64,000 nt of DNA. Source: Prevotella sp. GTDB taxonomy: Bacteria; Bacteroidota; Bacteroidia; Bacteroidales; Bacteroidaceae. The stretch spans positions 59,373 to 123,372 of the forward strand of contig JAFVGI010000024.1 of assembly GCA_017475005.1 (NCBI GenBank), written 5' to 3'. Shown piece after piece: positions 44,801 through 52,860 of the stretch. The notes under the pieces were generated by a model. The model did no database searches and was not told the DNA's origin. It worked only from the letters and a program-made list of their open reading frames with translations. How positions within the stretch are numbered: position 1 is the first letter of the stretch; each line of letters begins with the position of its first letter. The position numbers and the translations under genes were made by a program.

Positions 44801-44838
44801 AAAAAAAAATGCGCCAGCGCCCCAAGGCACTGACGCAT
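44801..44838 (-). terminator. intrinsic terminator after tsf
   Basis: Reverse-strand hairpin ATGCGTCAGTGCC / GGGGCGCTGGCGCAT with two G-T-type mismatches, directly followed by nine T. It closes the rplM-rpsI-rpsB-tsf operon. Confidence 0.85.
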
Positions 44839-44861
44839 CTATTATCGTAATAATCTTTTTC

Positions 44862-45854
44862 TTAATCTGCCTGCAAAGAGAATCTCTTGAATGCAGTAAC
44901 TGTCAAATCCTTATCAGCAGACTTCAGATAATCTGTTACAGTCATCTTAGAGTCCTGAATGAACTCCTGGTTGAGCAGACAAGCCTCCTTATAGAACTTG
45001 TTGATACGTCCGTTAACGATACCCTCAAGCATCTGTGCAGGAATGCTGGCAGCCTTCTCAGCAGAAACGGTAGCAATGATTTCCTTTGCCTTAGCAACGT
45101 CCTCAGCTGTAATCCATCCCTTAGCCATGTTAGACTCCATGTGATCCTCAGAGTCAACGTGTGCTGGGTTGATACCTGCCTTCTTCAGAGCATTGTCAAC
45201 AGCCTTCTGTACCTGCTCTTGCTTTGTCTTCTCACGAGCTACAGTCTTCTCCTCCTCAATGATCTTTGGATCAACGTCAGCCTCATTGAGAGCAACTGGC
45301 TTCATTGCTGCTACCTGCATAGCAATAGCGTGTGCCTGCTCCTCTGCTGGCTTGTTGGTCTGTACCATTGTGCAGAGAGTGTTCTTGTTCATGTGGTTGT
45401 AGCAAGATACATTCTCACCCTCGAGGTAGAGGTATCCGTCCAGTTCCATCTTCTCACCTGTTACACCAGATCTCTCTGTAACAGCTGCAGCAACAGTCTG
45501 TCCGTTAGCAAGTGTCAGGTTGTTAACCTCATCGATGCTCTTAGCCTTTGCAGCAACAGCAGCGTCAAGGATTTCCTGTGTCAGCTTTATGTAGTCAGCA
45601 CCGTTAGCAACGAAATCGGTTTCACACTTCAGGGCGATAATAGCACTGAATCCGTTTGCGCTCTTAACGAGTACACAACCATTTGATGTCTCACGATCAC
45701 TACGCTTCGCAGCTATTGCCTGACCACGCTCACGGAGGATCTCCTTAGCACGATCCATATCGCCGTCAGCCTCTGTCAGAGCCTTTTTCACGTCAGCAAG
45801 ACCAGCGCCTGTCATAGCACGCAGAGTCTTGATGCTTTCCATTGTTATAGCCAT
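44862..45854 (-). CDS. tsf: translation elongation factor Ts
   Basis: 330 residues. EF-Ts recycles EF-Tu-GDP. Seen: N-terminal UBA-like domain (MESIKTLRAMTGAGLADVKK), the TDFVAN motif (ALKCETDFVANGADYI) and dimerisation domains. Longer than the E. coli protein, as usual in Bacteroidota. 48 bp after rpsB. Confidence 0.97.
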   Translation of the reverse strand: MAITMESIKTLRAMTGAGLADVKKALTEADGDMDRAKEILRERGQAIAAKRSDRETSNGCVLVKSANGFSAIIALKCETDFVANGADYIKLTQEILDAAVAAKAKSIDEVNNLTLANGQTVAAAVTERSGVTGEKMELDGYLYLEGENVSCYNHMNKNTLCTMVQTNKPAEEQAHAIAMQVAAMKPVALNEADVDPKIIEEEKTVAREKTKQEQVQKAVDNALKKAGINPAHVDSEDHMESNMAKGWITAEDVAKAKEIIATVSAEKAASIPAQMLEGIVNGRINKFYKEACLLNQEFIQDSKMTVTDYLKSADKDLTVTAFKRFSLQAD

Positions 45855-45902
45855 TGTAATAACTAATTTTTAAAGTGAAATAAATTAAATGTAGAAACCA
45901 GA

Positions 45903-46805
45903 TTACTCAGCATCCTCTGCCTTTTCCTCTGCTACCTCAGCCTCTTCTGCCTCTTCAGCAGCCTTCTTTGCTGACTTTCTTGTAGCCTTCTTTGCTGGCT
46001 TCTCAGCTGGCTCCTCGTCCTCATCAGCAGGAGCCGCAGCCTCTGCAACCTTCTCTACCTTCTTGATGCGTGGCTTATCCTCCTGCTCAGCAGCTGCCTT
46101 TTCGTCAGCCTTCTCAGCCTTACGCTCTGTGAGACCCTCGTTGATAGCGTCGCACATAGCATTGAGGATTACCTCTACTGAATCCTTTGCATCGTCGTTT
46201 GCTGGGATAGCATAGTCAACGTCGTTAGGATTTGTGTTGGTATCAGTGATTGCAAATACAGGGATATTAAGACGATGAGCCTCCTTAACAGCGATGTGCT
46301 CCTTCTCAATATCAACAATGAAGAGTGCAGATGGCAGACGTGTCAGGTCAACGATAGAACCGAGGTTCTTCTCCAACTTAGCACGCTGACGAGAAATCTG
46401 GAGCAACTCACGCTTTGAAAGGTTAGCGAAAGTGCCGTCAGAAGTCATCTTGTCGATGTTAGCCATCTTCTTGATAGCCTTACGGATTGTCTGGAAGTTG
46501 GTAAGCATACCACCAGCCCAACGCTCGTTAACGTATGGCATCTGTACGCTCTGTGCCTTCTCAGCAACAACGTCCTTAGCCTGCTTCTTTGTAGCAACAA
46601 AGAGAATCTTCTTACCCTGCTTAGCTATATTCTTCAGTGCTTCTGCAGCCTCATCAATCTTAACGACTGTCTTGTTAAGGTCAATGATATGGATGCCATT
46701 GCGTTCCATGAAGATGTATGGAGCCATTGCTGGATTCCATTTACGCTTGAGGTGTCCGAAATGACAACCTGCCTGAAGTAACTGTTCAAAATTTGTTCTT
46801 GACAT
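45903..46805 (-). CDS. rpsB: 30S ribosomal protein S2 with acidic/lysine-rich C-terminal extension
   Basis: 300 residues. Seen: S2 motifs LLQAGCHFGHLKRKWNPAM, YIFMERNGIHIIDL, RWAGGMLTNF and VFAITDTNTNP. The S2 core ends near residue 230; the last 70 residues are a low-complexity tail rich in A, E and K (RKSAKKAAEEAEEAEVAEE). The tail is an addition to the usual S2 and is probably disordered. Operon rplM-rpsI-rpsB-tsf. Confidence 0.97.
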   Translation of the reverse strand: MSRTNFEQLLQAGCHFGHLKRKWNPAMAPYIFMERNGIHIIDLNKTVVKIDEAAEALKNIAKQGKKILFVATKKQAKDVVAEKAQSVQMPYVNERWAGGMLTNFQTIRKAIKKMANIDKMTSDGTFANLSKRELLQISRQRAKLEKNLGSIVDLTRLPSALFIVDIEKEHIAVKEAHRLNIPVFAITDTNTNPNDVDYAIPANDDAKDSVEVILNAMCDAINEGLTERKAEKADEKAAAEQEDKPRIKKVEKVAEAAAPADEDEEPAEKPAKKATRKSAKKAAEEAEEAEVAEEKAEDAE

Positions 46806-46946
46806 AATGTTCTTTTTAAAAATGTTTACTTTCTTTTTTAATTGCTATTTTAAGCAACCAACACACTGGGTAGCCTACACATTATTATATACGCATAAGA
46901 GCGTGTGTAGAGTCTCAGGTGTTTAGATGCTAAACTATATCTGCTA
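46806..46946 (-). promoter_or_regulatory. rpsI-rpsB intergenic leader, possible structured element
   Basis: 140-bp gap in an otherwise tight operon. It contains a long-loop inverted repeat (CTACACA...TGTGTAG, about 46873-46910) and an A/T-rich end. It could hold an S2 autoregulatory leader or an internal promoter; no clear TAnnTTTG box was seen. Confidence 0.35.
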
Positions 46947-47333
46947 TTAACGCTTAGAGAACTGGAAGCGGCGACGTGCCTTTGGACGACCTGGCTTCTT
47001 ACGTTCAACCTCACGTGCATCACGTGTCAGGAAGCCCTGATCCTTCAGTTTCTTCTTATCTTCAGCATCAACCTTTACCAGTGCGCGAGCAATAGCGAGT
47101 CTGAGAGCCTGAGACTGACCTGTAAAGCCACCACCATCAAGATTAGCCTTGATGTCATACTTTCCAGTTGCCTCGAGCAGCTCCAATGGCTGCTTAACAA
47201 CGTACTGCAGGATAGCAGATGGGAAATATTCTGTTATATCTACCTTATTGATAGTTATCTTACCGGTGCCCTCTGACATATATACACGTGCAACAGCACT
47301 CTTGCGGCGACCGATTGCGTTTATTACTTCCAT
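46947..47333 (-). CDS. rpsI: 30S ribosomal protein S9
   Basis: 128 residues. Seen: NAIGRRKSAVARVYMSEGTG, the central GGGFTGQSQALRLAIARAL and the C-terminal KKPGRPKARRRFQFSKR, which reaches the P-site tRNA. 17 bp after rplM. Confidence 0.98.
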   Translation of the reverse strand: MEVINAIGRRKSAVARVYMSEGTGKITINKVDITEYFPSAILQYVVKQPLELLEATGKYDIKANLDGGGFTGQSQALRLAIARALVKVDAEDKKKLKDQGFLTRDAREVERKKPGRPKARRRFQFSKR

Positions 47334-47350
47334 TGTATCTTACTTTGTGT

Positions 47351-47812
47351 TTATTTATACTGATTGATATCGATTGCCTTAGGCTTCTGAGCCTCTTGCT
47401 TGTGCTCAGCGCCCTCGTATATGTAGAGGTTATTCATCAGAGAACGTCCCAGTATGCCTTTTGGCAGCATACCCTTTACAGCGTGACGGAGCATCTTCTC
47501 AACGCCACCATTCTTCTTACGCAGCTCAGCAGGAGTATTGAAACGCTGACCACCTGGATAACCAGTGTAACGTGTGTAAACCTTATCGGTTTCTTTCTTA
47601 CCTGTGAAGACTACCTTTTCTGCGTTAATTATAATAACATTGTCACCACAATCAACATGCGGAGTAAAGGTTGGCTTATACTTACCACGAAGCAGTTTTG
47701 CCACTTTTGAAGCGAAACGTCCAACTACCTGATCAGTAGCATCAACAACGATCCACTCCTTCTTCGCTGTTTCCTTGTTGATGGAAATTGTCTTGTAACT
47801 TAAAGTGTTCAT
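47351..47812 (-). CDS. rplM: 50S ribosomal protein L13
   Basis: 153 residues from the ATG at 47812 (MNTLSYKTISINKE); an upstream in-frame start at 47851 would extend into the structured leader and is rejected. Seen: WIVVDATDQVVGRFASKVAK, DNVIIINAEKV and GMLPKGILGRSLMNNL. Confidence 0.98.
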   Translation of the reverse strand: MNTLSYKTISINKETAKKEWIVVDATDQVVGRFASKVAKLLRGKYKPTFTPHVDCGDNVIIINAEKVVFTGKKETDKVYTRYTGYPGGQRFNTPAELRKKNGGVEKMLRHAVKGMLPKGILGRSLMNNLYIYEGAEHKQEAQKPKAIDINQYK

Positions 47813-47997
47813 TCTTAAGTTTCTTTTAAAATTACTTTTATTAATATACATTCTTCGGAGTCGGATTCACTAACCGTAGGCGCGGCCAAACGCCGTACTA
47901 TTAACACCTTCTCCAATGGGTGGGGCTCTAAGTGTACCCCAGCGGCTCTCTCGAACCATGAAACCAAGCGCCGGTAGTCTAGGTCGACGCAGTTTCG
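47813..47997 (-). ncRNA. structured 5' leader of the rplM operon (probable L13 ribosomal leader)
   Basis: About 185 nt between the promoter at 48003-48010 and the rplM ATG. The RNA is GC-rich against the local background, with several possible stems (GTCGACCTAGAC, TGGGG...CCCCA, CGGCG...CGCC). L13 leaders that bind L13 and repress its operon are described for Bacteroidia; assignment here rests on position and apparent structure, not on a covariance match. Confidence 0.6.
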
Positions 47998-48002
47998 GGT
48001 TG

Positions 48003-48010
48003 CAAAGGTA
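48003..48010 (-). promoter_or_regulatory. -7 box of the rplM operon
   Basis: TACCTTTG on the reverse strand, directly after the terminator of the upstream operon; the -33 box is weak. Implies a start of transcription near 47996. Confidence 0.65.
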
Positions 48011-48011
48011 T

Positions 48012-48049
48012 AAAAAAATCCTCACATACAGCGTGCGTATATGCGAGGA
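48012..48049 (-). terminator. intrinsic terminator of typA/TrmH operon
   Basis: Reverse strand hairpin CCTCGCATA...TATGTGAGG followed by ATTTTTTT, 24 bp after the methyltransferase stop and butting against the rplM promoter. Confidence 0.85.
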
Positions 48050-48073
48050 ATGTTCAATTTTATATTTTTTTAA

Positions 48074-48856
48074 CTATTTTCTTTGCCTAACAGCCTCAAA
48101 CATCAGTATGGCAGATGAGACAGAGACATTCAGGCTATCAAGTTTTCCACACATCGGAATGCGAATATGTTTGTCGGCTACATCTCTCCATTGCTGTGTA
48201 AGACCTGTTGACTCTGTACCCATTACAATAGCAGTAGCCTTTTTCATATCTATGTCGTAATAAAGGCTGGAATCCTGCAGTTGGGCGGTCAATATCTGTA
48301 TTTTATTCTCTTTGAGCCAAGCAATACACTCCTCGCTTGTACATGCTACAGTAGGTACAGTAAAAACTGCCCCTATTGACGCACGAACCAAATTAGGATT
48401 ATATAAATCCGTCAGCGGATCACATACAATCACTCCGTCAACACCTGCAGCATCTGCAGAACGCAGTATAGCTCCCATATTTCCTGGCTTCTCGACAGAT
48501 TCTAGCACAACATACAAGGGTGTCTTCCCCATTTTACGCTCAAGGTCTTTCAAAGTATGCTGCCATGTCTTCACAACAGCTACCATTCCCTCTGTAGAAC
48601 CACGATATGCTATCTTCTCATATACTCTAGGAGACACTTCTACAACCTCTATACCATCAGTCGGGATATTCTTCAAATCATTTCCACACTTCTCACAGTC
48701 AGCAAACACAGTCTTCACCTCATAACCAGAATTGATGCAATGGAGCAGTTCCCTTTGTCCTTCTACCACAAAGAGTTTCTCCTGCCGCCTGAGTGCAGAT
48801 TTCTGCTGTAGCAGCAAGAGGTGTTTTATGCGTTCATTCTGTAAAGAAGTAATCAT
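48074..48856 (-). CDS. TrmH-family (SpoU) RNA 2'-O-methyltransferase
   Basis: 260 residues. Seen: an N-terminal substrate-binding region (LFVVEGQRELLHCINSG), then the SPOUT knot with VLESVEKPGNMGAILRSADA (motif 1), the GAVFTVP strand, IVMGTESTGLT (motif 2) and IPMCGKLDSLNVSVSSAIL (motif 3). The family methylates ribose in rRNA or tRNA; the target is not predictable. Overlaps typA by 4 bp. Confidence 0.93.
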   Translation of the reverse strand: MITSLQNERIKHLLLLQQKSALRRQEKLFVVEGQRELLHCINSGYEVKTVFADCEKCGNDLKNIPTDGIEVVEVSPRVYEKIAYRGSTEGMVAVVKTWQHTLKDLERKMGKTPLYVVLESVEKPGNMGAILRSADAAGVDGVIVCDPLTDLYNPNLVRASIGAVFTVPTVACTSEECIAWLKENKIQILTAQLQDSSLYYDIDMKKATAIVMGTESTGLTQQWRDVADKHIRIPMCGKLDSLNVSVSSAILMFEAVRQRK

Positions 48857-50685
48857 TCTCTGTTCGCTCTCTTTCTCTCCAGATGGTCGAGTATTGCCTT
48901 TCTCATTCGGATGCTCTTAGGAGTACATTCCACCAATTCATCTTCCTTGATGTATTCCAGGCATTCCTCCAGCGACATCACTGTCTTTGGAATAATACGA
49001 GCCTTGTCGTCAGAACCGGAAGCACGCACATTAGTAAGCTGCTTTGCCTTGGTAACATTTATGACGAGGTCTATCTCGTGAACATGCTCTCCCACTACCT
49101 GTCCTCCATAAACATCCTCACCTGGGTCGATGAAGAATTTTCCTCTATCTTGCAACTTATCTATAGAATATGCATATGCATTGCCTGTCTCCATTGCAAT
49201 CAGCGAACCATTCTGACGTCTCTCTATATCACCTTTGTATGGCTGATATTCCTTGAAGCGATGAGACATTATCGCCTCACCCTGTGATGCCGTCAAGATA
49301 TTTGTTCTCAGTCCTATAGTACCACGAGAAGGGATATCGAAGTCTATATTCACTCTGTCGCCTTGGGTCTCCATTGAGGTCATCTCGCCCTTTCTGCGAG
49401 TCACCATATCAATCATCTTGCTTGCGAACTCCTCAGGCACATTGATATTCAGTTCCTCAACAGGTTCGCAGCGCACACCGTCAATTTCCTTATATATTAC
49501 CTGTGGCTGTCCGACCTGTAGCTCATACCCTTCACGACGCATTGTCTCGATGAGCACAGAGAGGTGCAGCACTCCACGACCACTGACAATCCACTTATCA
49601 GTGCTGTCGCCGAACGGTTCCACACGAAGAGCAAGGTTTTTCTCTATCTCCTTTTGCAGGCGGTCATTGATATGTCTTGACGTAACCAACTTACCCTCCT
49701 TGCCAAAGAAAGGTGAGTCATTGATGGTAAACAGCATCGACATCGTAGGTTCATCAACAGAGATAGTAGGCAAAGCCTCTGGGTTTTCTATATCACATAG
49801 GGTATCACCAATTTCAAAGTGTGACAATCCTATAACGGCGCATATATCACCAGAAGACACCTCTTCCGTAGCATGGTGTCCCATGCCGTCAAAGGTATGC
49901 AGTTCCTTAATCTTTGTCTTCTCCATGCTGCCGTCGCGATGGGAAATTGTTATCTGCATACCGGCCTTCAGAGTTCCCCTGTGCACGCGTCCCACAGCGA
50001 TACGACCTGTATATGTAGAATAATCCAACGATGTTATCAGCATCTGCGGAGTACCCTCCAGTTTTTCTGGTGCAGGGATAACCTCCACAATCTTGTCAAG
50101 CAGATACTCGATGTTGTCTGTAGGCTTTTTATAGTCCTCAGACATCCAACCTAACTTAGCAGAACCATATACAACAGGGAAGTCGAGTTGGTCCTCGGTT
50201 GCATTAAGGGCAAACATCAGGTCGAACACCATTTCATATACCTCTTCCGGACGACAGTTAGGCTTATCCACCTTATTGACAACTACGATAGGCTTCAGAC
50301 CTATCTCAAGAGCCTTCTGCAGAACAAAGCGTGTCTGTGGCATAGGTCCCTCAAAGGCATCAACAAGCAGTATGCAGCCATCTGCCATATTCAGCACACG
50401 CTCTACTTCACCGCCGAAGTCTGAGTGTCCCGGAGTGTCTATGATATTTATCTTTGTGCCCTTCCAGTTGATAGACACATTCTTTGACAGAATCGTTATT
50501 CCACGTTCGCGCTCAAGGTCGTTGGCATCAAGCACCTGGTCAGAATTATTCTGTCCGTCACGGAACAACTTACCTGCCAGCATCATCTTGTCAACAAGAG
50601 TCGTCTTTCCATGATCCACATGGGCAATGATAGCAATGTTTCTGATACTGGCCAAGCCGTTTGATTGGGTATTATTGGTATCCAT
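48853..50685 (-). CDS. typA: ribosome-associated GTPase TypA/BipA
   Basis: 610 residues from the ATG at 50685 (MDTNNTQSNGLASIRN), chosen because the upstream in-frame extension runs into the promoter. Seen: G1 AHVDHGKTTLVDKMM, the switch motif ERERGITILSKN, DTPGHSDFGGEVER, NKVDKPNCRP, then EF-G-like domains and the BipA-specific C-terminus. It acts in ribosome assembly and stress adaptation. Full length. Confidence 0.97.
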   Translation of the reverse strand: MDTNNTQSNGLASIRNIAIIAHVDHGKTTLVDKMMLAGKLFRDGQNNSDQVLDANDLERERGITILSKNVSINWKGTKINIIDTPGHSDFGGEVERVLNMADGCILLVDAFEGPMPQTRFVLQKALEIGLKPIVVVNKVDKPNCRPEEVYEMVFDLMFALNATEDQLDFPVVYGSAKLGWMSEDYKKPTDNIEYLLDKIVEVIPAPEKLEGTPQMLITSLDYSTYTGRIAVGRVHRGTLKAGMQITISHRDGSMEKTKIKELHTFDGMGHHATEEVSSGDICAVIGLSHFEIGDTLCDIENPEALPTISVDEPTMSMLFTINDSPFFGKEGKLVTSRHINDRLQKEIEKNLALRVEPFGDSTDKWIVSGRGVLHLSVLIETMRREGYELQVGQPQVIYKEIDGVRCEPVEELNINVPEEFASKMIDMVTRRKGEMTSMETQGDRVNIDFDIPSRGTIGLRTNILTASQGEAIMSHRFKEYQPYKGDIERRQNGSLIAMETGNAYAYSIDKLQDRGKFFIDPGEDVYGGQVVGEHVHEIDLVINVTKAKQLTNVRASGSDDKARIIPKTVMSLEECLEYIKEDELVECTPKSIRMRKAILDHLERKRANRE

Positions 50686-50715
50686 AATTATCAATCCTAT
50701 TTTAATTTCAGGCTG

Positions 50716-50747
50716 CAAAATTAACACTTTTTTCCCGAATACACAAA
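50716..50747 (-). promoter_or_regulatory. consensus promoter of typA
   Basis: Reverse strand TTTG (50744-50747), 20-bp spacer, TAATTTTG (50716-50723). Exact fit; the ATG at 50685 follows after about 30 bp. Confidence 0.85.
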
Positions 50748-50761
50748 TATTTTATAGTTTT

Positions 50762-50803
50762 GCCCTGGAAAACGTCGTTTTTTTATTCAACGTAATCCAG
50801 GGC
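50762..50803 (-). terminator. hairpin downstream of the GH51 gene
   Basis: Eight-bp outer arms (GCCCTGGA/TCCAGGGC) with an inner ACGT pairing. It is followed leftward by AAAACTAT rather than a T-run, so termination efficiency is uncertain. It lies between the GH51 stop and the typA promoter. Confidence 0.55.
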
Positions 50804-50833
50804 AAGACACTATTTTTTGCTTTCTTGCAAATT

Positions 50834-52840
50834 TTACATCTCGTATTCCAACATCACCATTGTGTAAGGTTCCAAATCAAAGCTGAACTTCTTCTGTGCC
50901 TTGATAGTTTCCTTCTTTGGTGCGATAGGCTGCTTTTCATAGTTATTCTCGTCTTTTGCATCTCCTGTCAGCACTGTCTTCACAACGTTCTTCTTTATTG
51001 GGAAGCGGCTCAGGTCGATATCCGCCTCCTTCTTCTCGGCAGAAGCATTTACCAGCTTTACATACAGCTTACGCTTATTCACATTGAGCACTACGCTCTG
51101 CCCATAGTGTACATCCACCTGTGGCTGCTCAACACCGGCTGCATCACCCTTGAACTGCACGCAGTCACCGTAGTAATACTGTCCTGATGACTGACCGAAC
51201 ATCTGCTGCACGTAATAGCTACATGTCAGATATGGACGTTCGTTATCAAAATAAATCATGTCCGGATTCCAGTTGGTTGCATCCTTCTTTGCAAAGAGTG
51301 GTGCATATGATGTCATGCAGACAACATCGCCGTTGCGCTCTACATGCAACAGATACAGACCTTCTGCCAAAGCATCGATGAGGCGCTTGTCCTTTGCTGC
51401 ATATTCGCCCAGATACACCTTTGTCTTGCGAGTGCGGGGATATTTGTCATATTGGCGCTTGCTGAGGAAGAAACTGTCTTTCTCATAATAATGCTCATCA
51501 ATGATTGGCATATCCAACTCTTCTGCCAGTTTCCAGCCAGCCTCAAAGTCAGGATTCTTTGGATGTGAGCCTGGACCAGCAGTACCTACAATGATAATCT
51601 CCGGATGTGCCTTCATTACGCGTTCATATATATACTTAAAGCGTTCGCAAAATTCTGGAGATATCTTCTCCTCGTTACCAATACCCAGATACTTCAGGTT
51701 GAAAGGCTTTGGATGACCGGCATCAGCACGCATCTTTGCCCACTTGTTGGTAGCAGGGTCGCCATTAGCCCATTCTATCAGGTCTATAGCCTCGCTCACC
51801 CACTCGTCCATCTCCGACATCGGAACGATATCCTGAGCCTGGGTAGGCCACATATTCCAACCACCGTTTGCTCCCTGACAGCTTACGCCAGAAGGCAGAA
51901 TAGGTACTGGCTCCATGCCGAGGTCTTCGCAGAACTGGAAATACTCATAGTAACCTAATCCCATGCTCTGATGGTAGCCCCATGTATTCTTCAAGCCACG
52001 ACGCTGTTCCTTAGGACCTATTGTGGTCTTCCAACGGTAGGTATCCCAAAAGCCGTCGCCACCACCATGTACTACACAACCGCCAGGGAAACGCATAAAT
52101 TTAGGCTGCAGGTCAGCAAGTGCCTGTGCCAAATCCTTGCGCAGACCGTGACCCTTGTATGTATCCTGAGGCATCAGCGACACCATATCAACATCCATGA
52201 CGCCCTGTGTCAGCATGAGAATCTGCAGTGTGGCTTTCTTGCTGTCAGCATTTGGAACGAGAACAGCATTGTATTTCTTCCAGTCAGCAGCATCGGCTGT
52301 AACGAAAGCCTCTGCCAACAGCTTTGGCTCCTTACCCTTCTGAGGCTCTACGAGGGCAATACGTATCTGCTTTGCCTGACCATAGTTACGCAGGAAGACA
52401 GAGAAGTCATACATTGCGCCACCCTTCACACTTATGCCGCCAAAGCCGCTATTCTCAATGCCATAGCCTTTCCAGCCTTTATAGTCGTAGAACTCCTTCA
52501 CGCGCTCTGCTGTAAGGCGCATATAGGTAGGGTTGTTAGGATGAATACCCTTATCCATCTTCACCTCCAAGAGACCCAGAGAATGTCCTGGGCGTATCAC
52601 CTTCCAAGAAGTACCGGCGCCCCATCCGTCACGCTCAGCAGGAGAATACTCAAAAGAGCCGTTTTGTATCAGTTCTGCATACAGGCCACCGTCAGCGCTG
52701 GAACTGATATCCTCAAAGAATATACCTATCAGTTCGTCACTAATGGCCTTGCCACCCTTTGGAGCATTCATAGGCTTCTGGGCATTCATACCCATCGTCG
52801 CTGCTAACAGCAACGCAACACACGTTGTCAGTCGTTTCAT
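50834..52840 (-). CDS. secreted alpha-L-arabinofuranosidase, GH51
   Basis: 668 residues with a signal peptide (MKRLTTCVALLLAATMGMNA). GH51 enzymes remove arabinofuranose from arabinoxylan or arabinan. Seen: N-terminal GIFFEDISSSADGGLYAEL, the acid/base region KYLGIGNEEKIS (Glu about residue 387), the nucleophile region VYLGEYAAK (Glu about 478) and a C-terminal beta-sandwich. 20 bp after the CotH/dockerin gene, so co-transcribed. Confidence 0.93.
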   Translation of the reverse strand: MKRLTTCVALLLAATMGMNAQKPMNAPKGGKAISDELIGIFFEDISSSADGGLYAELIQNGSFEYSPAERDGWGAGTSWKVIRPGHSLGLLEVKMDKGIHPNNPTYMRLTAERVKEFYDYKGWKGYGIENSGFGGISVKGGAMYDFSVFLRNYGQAKQIRIALVEPQKGKEPKLLAEAFVTADAADWKKYNAVLVPNADSKKATLQILMLTQGVMDVDMVSLMPQDTYKGHGLRKDLAQALADLQPKFMRFPGGCVVHGGGDGFWDTYRWKTTIGPKEQRRGLKNTWGYHQSMGLGYYEYFQFCEDLGMEPVPILPSGVSCQGANGGWNMWPTQAQDIVPMSEMDEWVSEAIDLIEWANGDPATNKWAKMRADAGHPKPFNLKYLGIGNEEKISPEFCERFKYIYERVMKAHPEIIIVGTAGPGSHPKNPDFEAGWKLAEELDMPIIDEHYYEKDSFFLSKRQYDKYPRTRKTKVYLGEYAAKDKRLIDALAEGLYLLHVERNGDVVCMTSYAPLFAKKDATNWNPDMIYFDNERPYLTCSYYVQQMFGQSSGQYYYGDCVQFKGDAAGVEQPQVDVHYGQSVVLNVNKRKLYVKLVNASAEKKEADIDLSRFPIKKNVVKTVLTGDAKDENNYEKQPIAPKKETIKAQKKFSFDLEPYTMVMLEYEM

Positions 52841-52860
52841 ATTATCTTTTTATTATTTAG

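Noticed and set aside
47875-48000. tRNA gene in the GC-rich leader before rplM
   Set aside because: A GGTTCGA-like piece is present but no acceptor stem, anticodon arm or CCA-end fit.
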